A stretch of 64,000 bases of DNA from Iningainema tapete BLCC-T55 (GTDB lineage: Bacteria; Cyanobacteriota; Cyanobacteriia; Cyanobacteriales; Nostocaceae). Every line of letters starts with the position of its first letter. Position 1 is the first letter of the stretch. The notes under the pieces were generated by a model. It was not told the origin of the DNA, ran no database searches, and saw only the letters and a list, made by a program, of their open reading frames with translations. Location: NCBI RefSeq assembly GCF_014698965.1, contig NZ_JACXAE010000126.1, positions 1 to 64,000 on the forward strand, in the 5' to 3' direction. Position numbers and translations under genes: made by a program. Positions 27,905 to 36,823 of the stretch are shown in pieces.

Positions 27905-28558
27905 CTCTCGAACAGCTTGTTATAAATGTTTTTGCCACCAACAAATTGATTAAGTAATTTTACACAAAACCCCTTTGTAAAAAATTGTATCGAAAATGGC
28001 GTATCCTCAACAGAGGCGGCGTCCTCACCTAAACTGTATATTCTATGCCAAAAAGCTGGTAATTTTTGGTAAAATACTGTAAAAAATGGAAGAGTTAATT
28101 TTCATTTTGACCCTCAAAAATCAAGCAATTTGATGCACGAAAGTACAAAAGCTAAGAATATATCTTAATAATTCATGTTGACCAGCCCTTCGGGCAAGGC
28201 ATTGACCTTGTTGCGGGGTGCAGAAGGCAAGCGTGATTTTTTGTACATTATTTTATCCACAAGATTCTGCTCTGTTTTGCCCCGAGCGGGTACTCACCGC
28301 CCCCACCATACCGTCCGTATGTGGTCTTAAATCAGTGCGCGGGGTAAGGAAACAACTGTATTTTCTTATACCTTAATTCTTTCTGCCTCCTTCAGCATAG
28401 CTGCCGATGACTCATAGCTGCCTTCGTTTTGACAGAGCAGTATCGATAATAATTGATATATGGCATCAAGAATATTTAATAATAATTAATGTCACATGAT
28501 AAGATGATGAATTATGTACTATAATTCATCATAAAAATCCATTAGTTAGGTCGAGACT
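27905..28558. other. Gene-free region between truncated kinase and the TnpB relative
   Basis: 654 bases without a credible gene. Noted parts: near 27991-28020 (minus sense) GCCGCCTCTGTTGAGGATAC with GCC following, which resembles the right end of the IS607 element near 41160; around 28180-28350 a GC-richer, structured segment (ACCATACCGTCCGTATGTGG pairs with itself); and a perfect inverted repeat at 28504-28532. It probably contains IS remnants and the promoter of the next gene. Confidence 0.55.
28504..28532. promoter_or_regulatory. Perfect inverted repeat upstream of the TnpB-related gene
   Basis: ATGATGAATTAT and ATAATTCATCAT are perfect 12-base arms around GTACT, 26 bases before the ATG. 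It may be an operator of the gene, or a transposon-end hairpin. No regulator can be named. Confidence 0.5.
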
Positions 28559-30223
28559 ATGGCTAAAAAGAAATCTCTCTACGCTGAATTAACACACAGA
28601 AGCTATTCTCGTCAAAAAGATGATAATGGTAATCGCATACCTCAACTAAGACGAGGAATAGAAGCTCAATTGCCAGAACATCCATTTTTAGAAGATTGGG
28701 GTTTTTATTACCAATCATTCTTTCGCACTGCAGTGAATGAATTGCAAAAAGGTAAAACTGAAGACCAAATAGAAAAAGAATTTCAAGAACGATTCGGTAT
28801 TGAATGGGCGTGGTCTGATTCTTTATCGACTGATGCTAAGGCTAGAACTGACCAGTTAGTAACAGCTAGAGATAACAGAATTTCCGAACTTACTAAAGAT
28901 ATAGAAAGTGGCTGGAAAACAGTAGCCGAGGGTATTGAAGATTTAGAAAACAGATTAAAAAATCCTATCCGGAAAAACTTACAAGGATTTGAGAAGAAAT
29001 TATTGGGACTGAAGTCTAAAGCCTTGCGGCTGACACGCAAGCAAGCAGAAAAAGATAGATTACTAAAGCAAAAAAGGCTGCATGTTTGTTTTGGTTCTGC
29101 AAAACTGTTTAACGCTCAACACCATTTAGAAGTAAATAATTATCAATCTCACAGCGAATGGAAGATTGATTGGGAAAAATATCGTAGCGGTAATTTTTAC
29201 TCTGTAGGTAAAGGGAAAGTTGCTGGTAATAATCCAGTTGCCGGAATATTTTATGAAGGTGATGATAACTTTACTGTTCGCTTTACAGTTCCTGGCTTTC
29301 TCAGAGAAGATTACGGGCAGTATGTATATTTAACATTTGAAATTACAGGTCAAAGGAAACATGATTTACTATATGCTTTATCAGCAAATAAACCAGTGAC
29401 TGTTCAGTGCTTTAGACGCGAGCATAAATCCGACAAATGGTACATTCACTTAACAACTTATGTTCAAGATGTACCAACAATCAGCAGTTTAAAAAATGGT
29501 GGCTTGGGCATAGATTTAAATGCAGAAACCATAGACATTATTTATAGAAAACGCGATGGTAATCCATTCAGAGAGAATGATAAACAAGTAATTTTAAGTT
29601 TCCCAATACCGACAGGTACAACAGGACAAAAAGAGGCTGCACTCAGAGATATTGTTTGCGAAATAGTTCGATTGGCAGAAATATACCAATGCCCCATTGC
29701 ATGTGAGAATCTAGATTTTTCAGTCAAGAAAGCGCAACTACGTCATAGCGGCTCTAAACAATATAACAGAATGCTTTCTGGTTTTATCTATGACAAATTT
29801 CGTAGTTTTTTAGTTGTGAGAGCCGAAAAGTATGGAATAGAAGTCAAATTTGTTAATCCGTATATGACCAGTGTAATTGGGATGGTCAAATACATGGCGA
29901 AATACGGTTTAAATTCTGCGAGCGCCGCCGCTATGGTGATTGCACGTAGAGCTATGGGTTTTAAAGAGTATATCCCCCATTCGTGGTTAAAAACTCTTTC
30001 TCAATTTTTTGCACCGGAGGATGTGAAAGATGGAGGATTCGGGGGAGGATGGCGTAGGATTTCTGACTGGTTAAGAAAGTATGCTATCCGCAGATCCCGA
30101 TTGTTTCAACCTGATACCGTGTTGCGGTTCCTTTTGGATTCCTTGATTGCGGCTAGTCCTAAAAAAGCTAAACGTCAGAGGGGAAAATTTACTGCGACTG
30201 CTACAAGTGTAGCAACAGCTTGA
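28559..30223 (+). CDS. TnpB-related protein without zinc ribbon
   Basis: A 554-residue protein of the TnpB-related accessory family found in cyanobacteria. The N-terminus MAKKKSLYAELTHRSYSRQK and a coiled coil (about 95-170) precede an OB/WED-like region and a RuvC-like C-terminal half. RuvC I Asp is D319 (GLGIDLNAETIDIIY), RuvC II Glu is E383 (CPIACENLDFSVKKAQ). The segment where the third acid is expected reads MAKYGLNSASAAAMVIARRA (about 446-465) and has no Asp or Glu; the CxxC zinc ribbon of normal TnpB is absent. Nuclease activity is therefore doubtful. No transposase gene is attached. It lies 114 bases before mutL on the same strand, next to a truncated kinase gene. It could be a relic or a domesticated RNA-guided binding protein. 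Confidence 0.75.
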   Translation: MAKKKSLYAELTHRSYSRQKDDNGNRIPQLRRGIEAQLPEHPFLEDWGFYYQSFFRTAVNELQKGKTEDQIEKEFQERFGIEWAWSDSLSTDAKARTDQLVTARDNRISELTKDIESGWKTVAEGIEDLENRLKNPIRKNLQGFEKKLLGLKSKALRLTRKQAEKDRLLKQKRLHVCFGSAKLFNAQHHLEVNNYQSHSEWKIDWEKYRSGNFYSVGKGKVAGNNPVAGIFYEGDDNFTVRFTVPGFLREDYGQYVYLTFEITGQRKHDLLYALSANKPVTVQCFRREHKSDKWYIHLTTYVQDVPTISSLKNGGLGIDLNAETIDIIYRKRDGNPFRENDKQVILSFPIPTGTTGQKEAALRDIVCEIVRLAEIYQCPIACENLDFSVKKAQLRHSGSKQYNRMLSGFIYDKFRSFLVVRAEKYGIEVKFVNPYMTSVIGMVKYMAKYGLNSASAAAMVIARRAMGFKEYIPHSWLKTLSQFFAPEDVKDGGFGGGWRRISDWLRKYAIRRSRLFQPDTVLRFLLDSLIAASPKKAKRQRGKFTATATSVATA

Positions 30224-30337
30224 AGCTTCGTTACGGTTTAAGGGGGTTTCACCGACTAGGCTAGCCTCCGGCACTGGAAAACTAACGAAAATACCAGTTA
30301 TTGGTAGAATTTTCCGGGTTATTTGTAGGTGTAGATT
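30224..30337 (+). other. Structured spacer between the TnpB-related gene and mutL
   Basis: 114 bases containing GGCTAGCC-type self-complementary sequence and the small hairpin TACCAGTTATTGGTA (30291-30305), followed by TAGAATTTTCCGG, a 13-base string that also occurs at 39361-39373 at the left end of the IS607 element. In TnpB systems the guide RNA is made from the 3' end of the gene and the following DNA, so this stretch is the place to look for one. No homology proof. Confidence 0.35.
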
Positions 30338-32035
30338 ATGGTTGCTATTATTCAAGCTTTACCAACAGAAGTTGTACATCTGATCGCGGCGGGAGAGGTA
30401 ATCGACTCTTTCGCTGCTGTAGTGCGGGAATTGGTAGAAAATTCTCTTGATGCAGGTGCAACGCGGATAGTAGTTTCCTTATGGCCAGATCAATGGCGTG
30501 TCCGCGTAGCAGATAATGGTTGTGGAATGACTCTTGATGATTTGCAACAAGCTGCTACAGCACATAGTACTAGTAAAATTCGCTCTTGTGCTGATTTGTG
30601 GAAGATTACTAGTTTGGGATTTCGTGGTGAAGCGTTGCACAGTTTGACAACCTTAGCAAATTTGGAAATTTTAAGTCGTCCAACATCTGATGTAGGCTGG
30701 CGGGTTGTTTATGGTTATGGAGGAGAAGCTGTACAAGTAGAAGCTTGTGCGATCGCACCTGGTACAGTTGTCACAGTCTCCAATCTCTTCGGCAATTGGT
30801 TAACTCGTCGTCAAGGTTTGCCCACAGTAGCTCTTCAAATGAAAGCCGTGCAAGCAGCGATTCAACAAATCGCTTTGTGTCATCCCCACGTTACCTGGCA
30901 AGTTTGCCAACATGACCGTGCATGGTTTACACTCAGTCCAGCAGCTACTTTGACACAATTGCTGCCCCAAATTTTACATCAGGTTAAACCAACTGATTTA
31001 CAAGAATTAAAATTAGAACTATCTCAATCAGGTAGAGACGCCCCACCAGAGCGTCTCTACGGTGTGATTGGATTGCCAGATCGTTGTCATCGTCATCGCC
31101 CAGATTGGGTAAGAGTGGCTGTGAATGGACGGATGGTGAAGTCACAAGAACTAGAACAAACTATACTCACCGCATTTCACAGGACTTTACCACGCGATCG
31201 CTACCCGGTTTGTTTTCTCCATCTATATATTTGTCCCGATCAAATTAATTGGAACCGCAACCCGGCAAAAACAGAAATCTATCTCAACGAACTCAGTTAT
31301 TGGCAAGAACAAACATCCAACGCAATTGATCGCGCACTCCGCATCAATTCTAATTCTGTTATAGACTCTGTGCATACGACACGAGTCGGTCAATTAATTA
31401 AAGCCGCAGAAGAAAAAGGTGGATATCACCTCAATCGTTCTATTTCCACCCCAGAAAACAATACCTCTGTAGAGACGTTGCCTGCAAAGTCTCTACTACA
31501 ATTAAAGGCGATCGCTCAAGTTAACAACACCTATATTGCCGCAGAACATCCTAGTGGATTGTGGTTAGTAGAACAACACATTGCTCACGAAAGAGTTTTA
31601 TATGAACAGTTGTGCGACAATTGGCAAATTATTCCAGTCGAACATCCAATCATTATTTATCAATTATCTCCAGCGCAAGTTTCTCAACTACAACGCATCA
31701 ACTTAGATATAGAACCATTTGGTGAACAACTTTGGGCAGTACGCAGTATACCAGCACTTTTGCAACAGCGAGACGATTGCGCGCAAGCAATTTTAGAACT
31801 TAGTTGGGGAGGAGACTTACAAGCCGCTCAAGTAGCCGTCGCCTGTCGCAGTGCCATTCGTAACGGTACACCCCTCAACTTAGAAGAAATGCAAACATTA
31901 TTAGACCAATGGCAGCGCACTCGCAACCCCCGCACTTGTCCCCACGGGCGCCCAATCTATTTATCTTTAGAAGAGTCAGCTTTAGCTCGATTTTTCCGCC
32001 GTCACTGGGTGATTGGGAAAAGTCATGGTATATGA
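30338..32035 (+). CDS. mutL: DNA mismatch repair protein MutL
   Basis: GHL-family ATPase that couples mismatch recognition by MutS to repair. N-terminal ATPase motifs: AGEVIDSFAAVVRELVENSL (Glu and Asn of motif I), ADNGCGM, TSLGFRGEALHSL. C-terminal dimerisation domain: WLVEQHIAHERVLYEQ, which corresponds to the endonuclease motif DQHA(X)2E(X)4E with Glu for the first Asp, and CPHGRPIYLSLE near the end. Two members of the GTAGAGACG palindrome family (31032-31060 and 31469-31496) are translated in frame in the linker region as GRDAPPERLYG and SVETLPAKSLLQ. Its 565 residues are a usual length. Confidence 0.95.
   Translation: MVAIIQALPTEVVHLIAAGEVIDSFAAVVRELVENSLDAGATRIVVSLWPDQWRVRVADNGCGMTLDDLQQAATAHSTSKIRSCADLWKITSLGFRGEALHSLTTLANLEILSRPTSDVGWRVVYGYGGEAVQVEACAIAPGTVVTVSNLFGNWLTRRQGLPTVALQMKAVQAAIQQIALCHPHVTWQVCQHDRAWFTLSPAATLTQLLPQILHQVKPTDLQELKLELSQSGRDAPPERLYGVIGLPDRCHRHRPDWVRVAVNGRMVKSQELEQTILTAFHRTLPRDRYPVCFLHLYICPDQINWNRNPAKTEIYLNELSYWQEQTSNAIDRALRINSNSVIDSVHTTRVGQLIKAAEEKGGYHLNRSISTPENNTSVETLPAKSLLQLKAIAQVNNTYIAAEHPSGLWLVEQHIAHERVLYEQLCDNWQIIPVEHPIIIYQLSPAQVSQLQRINLDIEPFGEQLWAVRSIPALLQQRDDCAQAILELSWGGDLQAAQVAVACRSAIRNGTPLNLEEMQTLLDQWQRTRNPRTCPHGRPIYLSLEESALARFFRRHWVIGKSHGI
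31032..31060. repeat. GTAGAGACG palindrome family, copy within mutL (first)
   Basis: GTAGAGACGCCCCACCAGAG and CGTCTCTAC are read through by mutL without breaking the frame. Confidence 0.75.
31469..31496. repeat. GTAGAGACG palindrome family, copy within mutL (second)
   Basis: GTAGAGACGTTGCCTGCAAA and GTCTCTAC lie in the variable linker between the ATPase and dimerisation domains of mutL. Confidence 0.7.
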
Positions 32036-32070
32036 CAGATTTTTAAGCTACGGAGTAGAAGTCCAGTTAG

Positions 32071-32904
32071 TTAAGTATAAGCCTCCTCCAGACCATATTG
32101 GAGTACTTGAAAACGTCTAACAATTTTCTCAAACGCCTCATCCCAGGCATTTTCGTCTAAATTCTTAGGCACAAATTGTGGAATAAACCGATTCTGATTC
32201 TCGATAATTTGTGTCACAATTTTGCTAACCTTGTTTAGGGTTTCTTTTCTGAATGCCTTTCTGATATCTCGACCTAGCACAACAATGGAAGCTTCATCAA
32301 CCTCAAACTTGTCTGTTAAAAGTTCGTCAACAAGTTCTTCATATACCCGCTCTTCTTCTTGATAGTTTTGCAGGACAAATATAATATCTTCTAAATCCTT
32401 TTTTTCTCTTCGCTCATTCCAGGCAAGTAGTTTCAAGACTATAAAAGCATAAATATTTGCAATCCGAAGCTCAATATTGTCAATCTTCTCAATTTGTGTA
32501 TTAAAAAAAGCTTCTTGTAAGCCTAAAATACTCATTTGATTACCATCAGGCCAAGTAATTTCCTGCAAGTCGTTACTGATACTGCCGAAGGGAATAACGT
32601 CTACTTCCAATCCGGTTTCAATGTGGATAAATTTGTGGATAACACTGGTTTTCTTAAATCGAGGAACTTGCCCAGTTATCATTTTGGTTACTAATGCGTA
32701 ATAACGCTCCCAGCTATCTAATTGTACTGCCACATCCCAATCTGTAGTTGCTCGACCCTGAACGTTATATTGACTGTCGAAAATTAACAGTCTTGCTCTA
32801 GCACCAATCAACAGCATCGGAACTTGTAATGAATCGGTGATAGCTGTGAGATCGGTGAGAATTTGTTTCGTTTCTAGGTCGAGTTTAGTCTGTGGATCTT
32901 TCAT
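32071..32904 (-). CDS. AbiEii-like nucleotidyltransferase toxin
   Basis: 277 residues from ATG 32904 (MKDPQTKLDLETKQILTDL). The nucleotidyltransferase core is LLIGARARLLIFDS then GRATTDWDVAVQLDSW, where the two Asp residues are the metal ligands, and GLEVDVIPFG supplies the third acid. The family is AbiEii/AbiGii, the toxin of type IV toxin-antitoxin systems, which modify tRNA or other targets by nucleotide transfer. The ATG lies one base after the stop of the AbiEi-like gene, as expected for such a pair. An earlier in-frame start at 32940 would overlap that gene. Confidence 0.8.
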   Translation of the reverse strand: MKDPQTKLDLETKQILTDLTAITDSLQVPMLLIGARARLLIFDSQYNVQGRATTDWDVAVQLDSWERYYALVTKMITGQVPRFKKTSVIHKFIHIETGLEVDVIPFGSISNDLQEITWPDGNQMSILGLQEAFFNTQIEKIDNIELRIANIYAFIVLKLLAWNERREKKDLEDIIFVLQNYQEEERVYEELVDELLTDKFEVDEASIVVLGRDIRKAFRKETLNKVSKIVTQIIENQNRFIPQFVPKNLDENAWDEAFEKIVRRFQVLQYGLEEAYT

Positions 32905-32905
32905 A

Positions 32906-34018
32906 CTACACCATCTCAGCAATTTGTTGTCTTTTGGCAATATGTTGATCGTAAAGACGCTTAGCTGTCTCTTTTAGACGCTCGTCTGGATGCAAAGCCA
33001 ATTCAGCATGAATCAGTAAGGGATCGACAACAGGTTTGGATTGGCAATCTTTACACTCATTCTTATTTCCAAACTGCTTGAGAATGCTAATGCTTCCATC
33101 ATGATCTGGTTTGAGGCGCAACTTAGTGGTTATGACTCGATAATTCTCTTGGTTTGGGATGTGAAGAACAGTACTTATTGGTTTCAAGTAACCTGTGATA
33201 ATTGCAGCGCCAAATTCTCCCCCAATCAGTATTTTGTGAGGTTGTGCTATCTCTATAATTTTGTTGGAAATATCGGAAAAATGAATGTTTCCAATGGGGC
33301 TAAATATATTTATTAAGAGTTCTGGACGGAGATTTTCTACATAGCCCATTTCCCATCTTTCTAGGAGTATGGTGTAATTTTCAATTCGATATTTCCCACC
33401 TGGTTGGCGCTGTAAGTAGTTAAGTTCGTACAAACTATCTAGGCTGTCTTTGACAGTATTTAAGTCAACTCCTGTAACTTCTACTATATCTTCGGGAAGA
33501 GCTTTTAGTATTTTTGGATCTTGAAGTAAGGCGTATGCAACTTTTAGAGTACTGGTAGTAATCTTGGGAGCAGAGATTGCTTTCTTACTCGAAAATGAAC
33601 TGCTGTTAATCAAAATGTATATAGATGAATTATTAAGATAAATGTTGCCGGTAGTATCAATAAATTCAATATTTTGTTCGAGCAGTTCATTCACTAATGC
33701 ATCAGACAGAACATCTGTTACGAGTAGTGGTCTTTGACCATCGCTGAGTCGTTGTCTGAGATGCTTTAGGTAGTTGAGCGCTATATCGAGTGTTTCATGC
33801 GTCAGGTGAGATTTAATTTCAACTATATATTCAAGTTTCTTTTGAGGAGTGTAAATAGTTAACAGTCCATCAGCGATCGCACTTTCTACCTGGAAAGGCT
33901 CTACGGTCGTTGTTGTCTTGATCTGGGGTAATTCTTCCAGTTTTTCCAAACATTTTTGTAACCAGGGATGCTTCGGTTGCATAAGAGAAGTACTTTGGAT
34001 ATTTCTTGTTAAGTTCAT
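32906..34018 (-). CDS. AbiEi-like antitoxin / regulator
   Basis: Up to 370 residues (first ATG 34018; an alternative at 33982, MQPKHPWLQKC). It has an N-terminal restriction-like or substrate-recognition fold (YIVEIKSHLTHETLDIALNY), a winged helix-turn-helix (ALPEDIVEVTGVDLNTVKDS, about residues 190-215) and a C-terminal region with two close Cys pairs (NECKDCQSK). It matches the type IV AbiEi-type antitoxin family that represses and neutralises AbiEii. The first ATG overlaps the stop of the PhoD-like gene as ATGA, so the three genes may be one transcript. Confidence 0.78.
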   Translation of the reverse strand: MNLTRNIQSTSLMQPKHPWLQKCLEKLEELPQIKTTTTVEPFQVESAIADGLLTIYTPQKKLEYIVEIKSHLTHETLDIALNYLKHLRQRLSDGQRPLLVTDVLSDALVNELLEQNIEFIDTTGNIYLNNSSIYILINSSSFSSKKAISAPKITTSTLKVAYALLQDPKILKALPEDIVEVTGVDLNTVKDSLDSLYELNYLQRQPGGKYRIENYTILLERWEMGYVENLRPELLINIFSPIGNIHFSDISNKIIEIAQPHKILIGGEFGAAIITGYLKPISTVLHIPNQENYRVITTKLRLKPDHDGSISILKQFGNKNECKDCQSKPVVDPLLIHAELALHPDERLKETAKRLYDQHIAKRQQIAEMV

Positions 34019-36465
34019 TGTATATGATGAACCTCTTTAAGTACATCAGCTATAGGATAATCTTGATTATCAAAAATCAGTGATACTTCATATCTAGTTA
34101 ATGGGAAAGGTTCCAAAAACTTGTCCTTCTCCCAGCTTTGTAGTCGCCACCAAAGAGTTTGTACTGCTATTTCTTTACTATCAATCATTTCAAAAGTAAT
34201 TTCGCCTATATTATTCACTCCCACAATTTCTCTACCTCTCCCTTTTTTACCCGTGAAATCTCTGTAGTTTTTGGCAATTGCTAAATATTTTTCTAATGCT
34301 TGTTTGCGGTTTTCTCCGGGTAGGGGAGCAGTCACAGATACAGGTTCAACAAAACGTTTTCTTGGCGGTTCATTAAGTTTTTCTAATTTAGCTAGTAGAA
34401 AGTCAATTCTATACCACCACTCAGGTTTTTTAGTAATTTCTAGTATTTTAGTCAACTTGCGCTCATTGACCAAATTTACTCTCACGGGATTACCCTTGAG
34501 CCACCAAGGAATACTTTGCAGCATCCGCTCAATTAGAGTGTAATAAATGCCAATTTCTAGTGTTTCTTCAGGATTTTCCCACCCGATAAATTGGGCTGTG
34601 GGCAAATAGTTGACAATTGCAAAAGGAACAAAACCTTTTTTATGCAATGAACGACTTCCACCTATTCCCTTAACTTCATTTTTAAGGGAACTACTGGTAA
34701 ATTGAGCAATAACAAGTTCAGTGTCAATGTTTTTTGACTGTTGAAATGGACGTGTTGCTGCATATTGCATGCAAGCAGAAAAACTATAGTGAACATCACC
34801 TGATAAAATAATTACACTACTTTTGTTGGCTGGTGATGCGCGTAATGCAAGTGCAGCAAGCAGTCGTTCAAATGCTGTTTCTTCTAAACTCCAACCTTCA
34901 GGATCGAAACCCCAAGCAGCGTTACCTAGTTTTTCTGCCACACTTTTAGCTGTCTTTTGTACAGCTTCTAAAAATGGTACACCAATCACTGGTCCTGGCG
35001 ATATTACCAAAGTCACTTTTACATCATCAGGGCGAACTACTTTGGTAATTTGTTCATTGCAACCTTCTGCACTCAAAAGCCCAGGAAAATCAAAGTCTTT
35101 GCCCGGAAATTCTCGCCAAGTGCGCGTGTCCAGTACTATTACTTCATAGTTTGGTGCTGTTACTGTATAATGCCATTTTAAGGAATCACTATGTGGTACT
35201 CGTCTGGGTTGACTGTTCTTAATATCTGCAAGGTTGGGCAAGCCAACACGCAAAGTAATTTCCTGTTCGGATTGTATATCTGTACCACCATGTGCTGACC
35301 ATTTTGCAGCAGCTTGGAGCAATGCTTCTCCAGTACCATCTTCAAACTGCTCTGGTGTGTTTCCCCAACCTTGAAAGATAGCGTAGGCTAGCAATCCATT
35401 TTGGAGTACGCGCCTACCCAAGGGTTGTTTGAGAACGCGATCGCACCACGCTATATTTAGATACAAGTCATCGGTAATTTCATGATCGTCAAATATCATG
35501 TAGGTAGGAACATTCGCCAAAGCGCGTCTAACTTGCGCAAGCGTTGCCAAAAATTCTTGTAAATAACCAACTTCTTCTCTAAATAAACTTCTACCCTTTG
35601 CAAATCTCTGTGCGTTAGGATTAACATCATCAAATGTGGGAAAATCTTCTGGTTTAACCCATAGCACATCACACCAAGCGAATAAATACATTGCACAAAA
35701 TTCGCCAAATGTCAACAAATGACTTTTGGCAATATTAGAAATTTTGTTAAATTTGCTGATACTTGATGTTAAGCCAGCAGTATATGTAGCTAAATTATTG
35801 CGTTGTCCGGGATTTAACTCTACAATATTCTCTACATCAGGTAGTTTTTCCTGCCAACCTAAAAGCGTTTGACTTGCATCCATTAACATGAAAAGCAAGG
35901 CATCTGCCACATCATCTACATAAATTTGGTCGCCTGTCAGGAAGAGTTGATGCGGTCTTTTTTTCGGGTTTTGTTCTAACGCTTCTTGAATCATTTTGTC
36001 CATTGCCGCCAGCGCATCCATACTTTCACCGTGAGGCTTGCGACAGGAACCATGCACAATTCTTAAATCATTTAAATCACTTGGTACAAGTGCAAAACTT
36101 GGCAAATCATATCTAGGATAGGTAATATCTGTAATTGAACCTGACCTAGTTATTATACCAGGATGACTCAGCGTTTCTCCATTACCAAAATCTAAATTGT
36201 AGAGATAATTCTCACCGTATACAAGTACAGATGATGATTTAGCAGTGACAGCAACAACATGCAAATGAATGCCAAGTTGAATAGTATTTCTACTTCCTGT
36301 AAATAAGATTTTTTTGTTAGTGTCTAATATTTCTAAAGTAACAGTACGACTTTCCTGCAAAGCAATCCACACCGTTACAGCATCGCGTTCAGTGCGACGT
36401 AAAATTGGTCCTGCCAGAACAAGTGGTAGCTTGTTGATGCGATCGCTTAACGGTTTCCAAGTCAT
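34015..36465 (-). CDS. PhoD-like metallophosphatase
   Basis: An 816-residue protein of the alkaline phosphatase D-like family. The N-terminal beta domain (AVTVWIALQESRTVTLEIL) precedes the dinuclear phosphatase core: LRIVHGSCRKPHGESMD, LFLTGDQIYVDDVADALL, MIFDDHEITDDLYLN, VIVLDTRTW, VIILSGDVHYSFSACMQYA. No signal peptide or Tat motif is seen, unlike classical secreted PhoD, so it is probably cytosolic. The substrate is unknown. Its stop overlaps the start of the AbiEi-like gene. Fragments of a second copy of its 5' end occur at 36845-36900 and 38790-38823. Confidence 0.85.
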   Translation of the reverse strand: MTWKPLSDRINKLPLVLAGPILRRTERDAVTVWIALQESRTVTLEILDTNKKILFTGSRNTIQLGIHLHVVAVTAKSSSVLVYGENYLYNLDFGNGETLSHPGIITRSGSITDITYPRYDLPSFALVPSDLNDLRIVHGSCRKPHGESMDALAAMDKMIQEALEQNPKKRPHQLFLTGDQIYVDDVADALLFMLMDASQTLLGWQEKLPDVENIVELNPGQRNNLATYTAGLTSSISKFNKISNIAKSHLLTFGEFCAMYLFAWCDVLWVKPEDFPTFDDVNPNAQRFAKGRSLFREEVGYLQEFLATLAQVRRALANVPTYMIFDDHEITDDLYLNIAWCDRVLKQPLGRRVLQNGLLAYAIFQGWGNTPEQFEDGTGEALLQAAAKWSAHGGTDIQSEQEITLRVGLPNLADIKNSQPRRVPHSDSLKWHYTVTAPNYEVIVLDTRTWREFPGKDFDFPGLLSAEGCNEQITKVVRPDDVKVTLVISPGPVIGVPFLEAVQKTAKSVAEKLGNAAWGFDPEGWSLEETAFERLLAALALRASPANKSSVIILSGDVHYSFSACMQYAATRPFQQSKNIDTELVIAQFTSSSLKNEVKGIGGSRSLHKKGFVPFAIVNYLPTAQFIGWENPEETLEIGIYYTLIERMLQSIPWWLKGNPVRVNLVNERKLTKILEITKKPEWWYRIDFLLAKLEKLNEPPRKRFVEPVSVTAPLPGENRKQALEKYLAIAKNYRDFTGKKGRGREIVGVNNIGEITFEMIDSKEIAVQTLWWRLQSWEKDKFLEPFPLTRYEVSLIFDNQDYPIADVLKEVHHIQ

Positions 36466-36480
36466 ATGGAACTCCCATTA

Positions 36481-36802
36481 CTACTCATAGTGAGTCCACA
36501 TCCTCAGGATTTTTACAGTCTTTACGTCTTCCAAAACTTGATACACCAAACGATGCTGAATTGTCACACTCCTCTACAGGAGTTACCATACCTTCATGAA
36601 TTGATTCGCGCATACTTGGTATAGAGAGAAGATAAAGAGTTTCCTGTATTGCATTCCAATCCTCTTGTGAGATCAGAACTGCGTTAGCACGCTGTCCGGT
36701 AATTAGCACTGGTTTGTGAACTGCCGCCGTCTCATCAATCAGATGATTGAGCTGAGTGTGCGCTTCATCTACAGAAATAGTATCAATAAATACATTATCC
36801 AT
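36481..36802 (-). pseudogene. Phd/YefM antitoxin fused by deletion to the out-of-frame tail of a YoeB-like toxin
   Basis: From ATG 36802 the protein MDNVFIDTISVDEAHTQLNH and VLITGQRANAVLISQEDWNA is a Phd/YefM antitoxin, conserved to MRESIHEGMVTPVEEC. After that the frame reads unrelated residues to a stop at 36485. In the +1 frame the same DNA (36562 down to 36481) encodes IQHRLVYQVLEDVKTVKILR and MWTHYE followed by a stop, the exact type of C-terminus of Txe/YoeB toxins. A deletion has removed the antitoxin end and about two thirds of the toxin. The antitoxin DNA-binding part may still be made. Confidence 0.85.
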
Positions 36803-36823
36803 AGCAACCTTTAGAGGTATCAA

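Noticed and set aside
28559-30223. Cas12 effector of a CRISPR system
   Set aside because: No CRISPR array, cas1/cas2 or Tns genes are nearby, and the sequence reads as TnpB-related.
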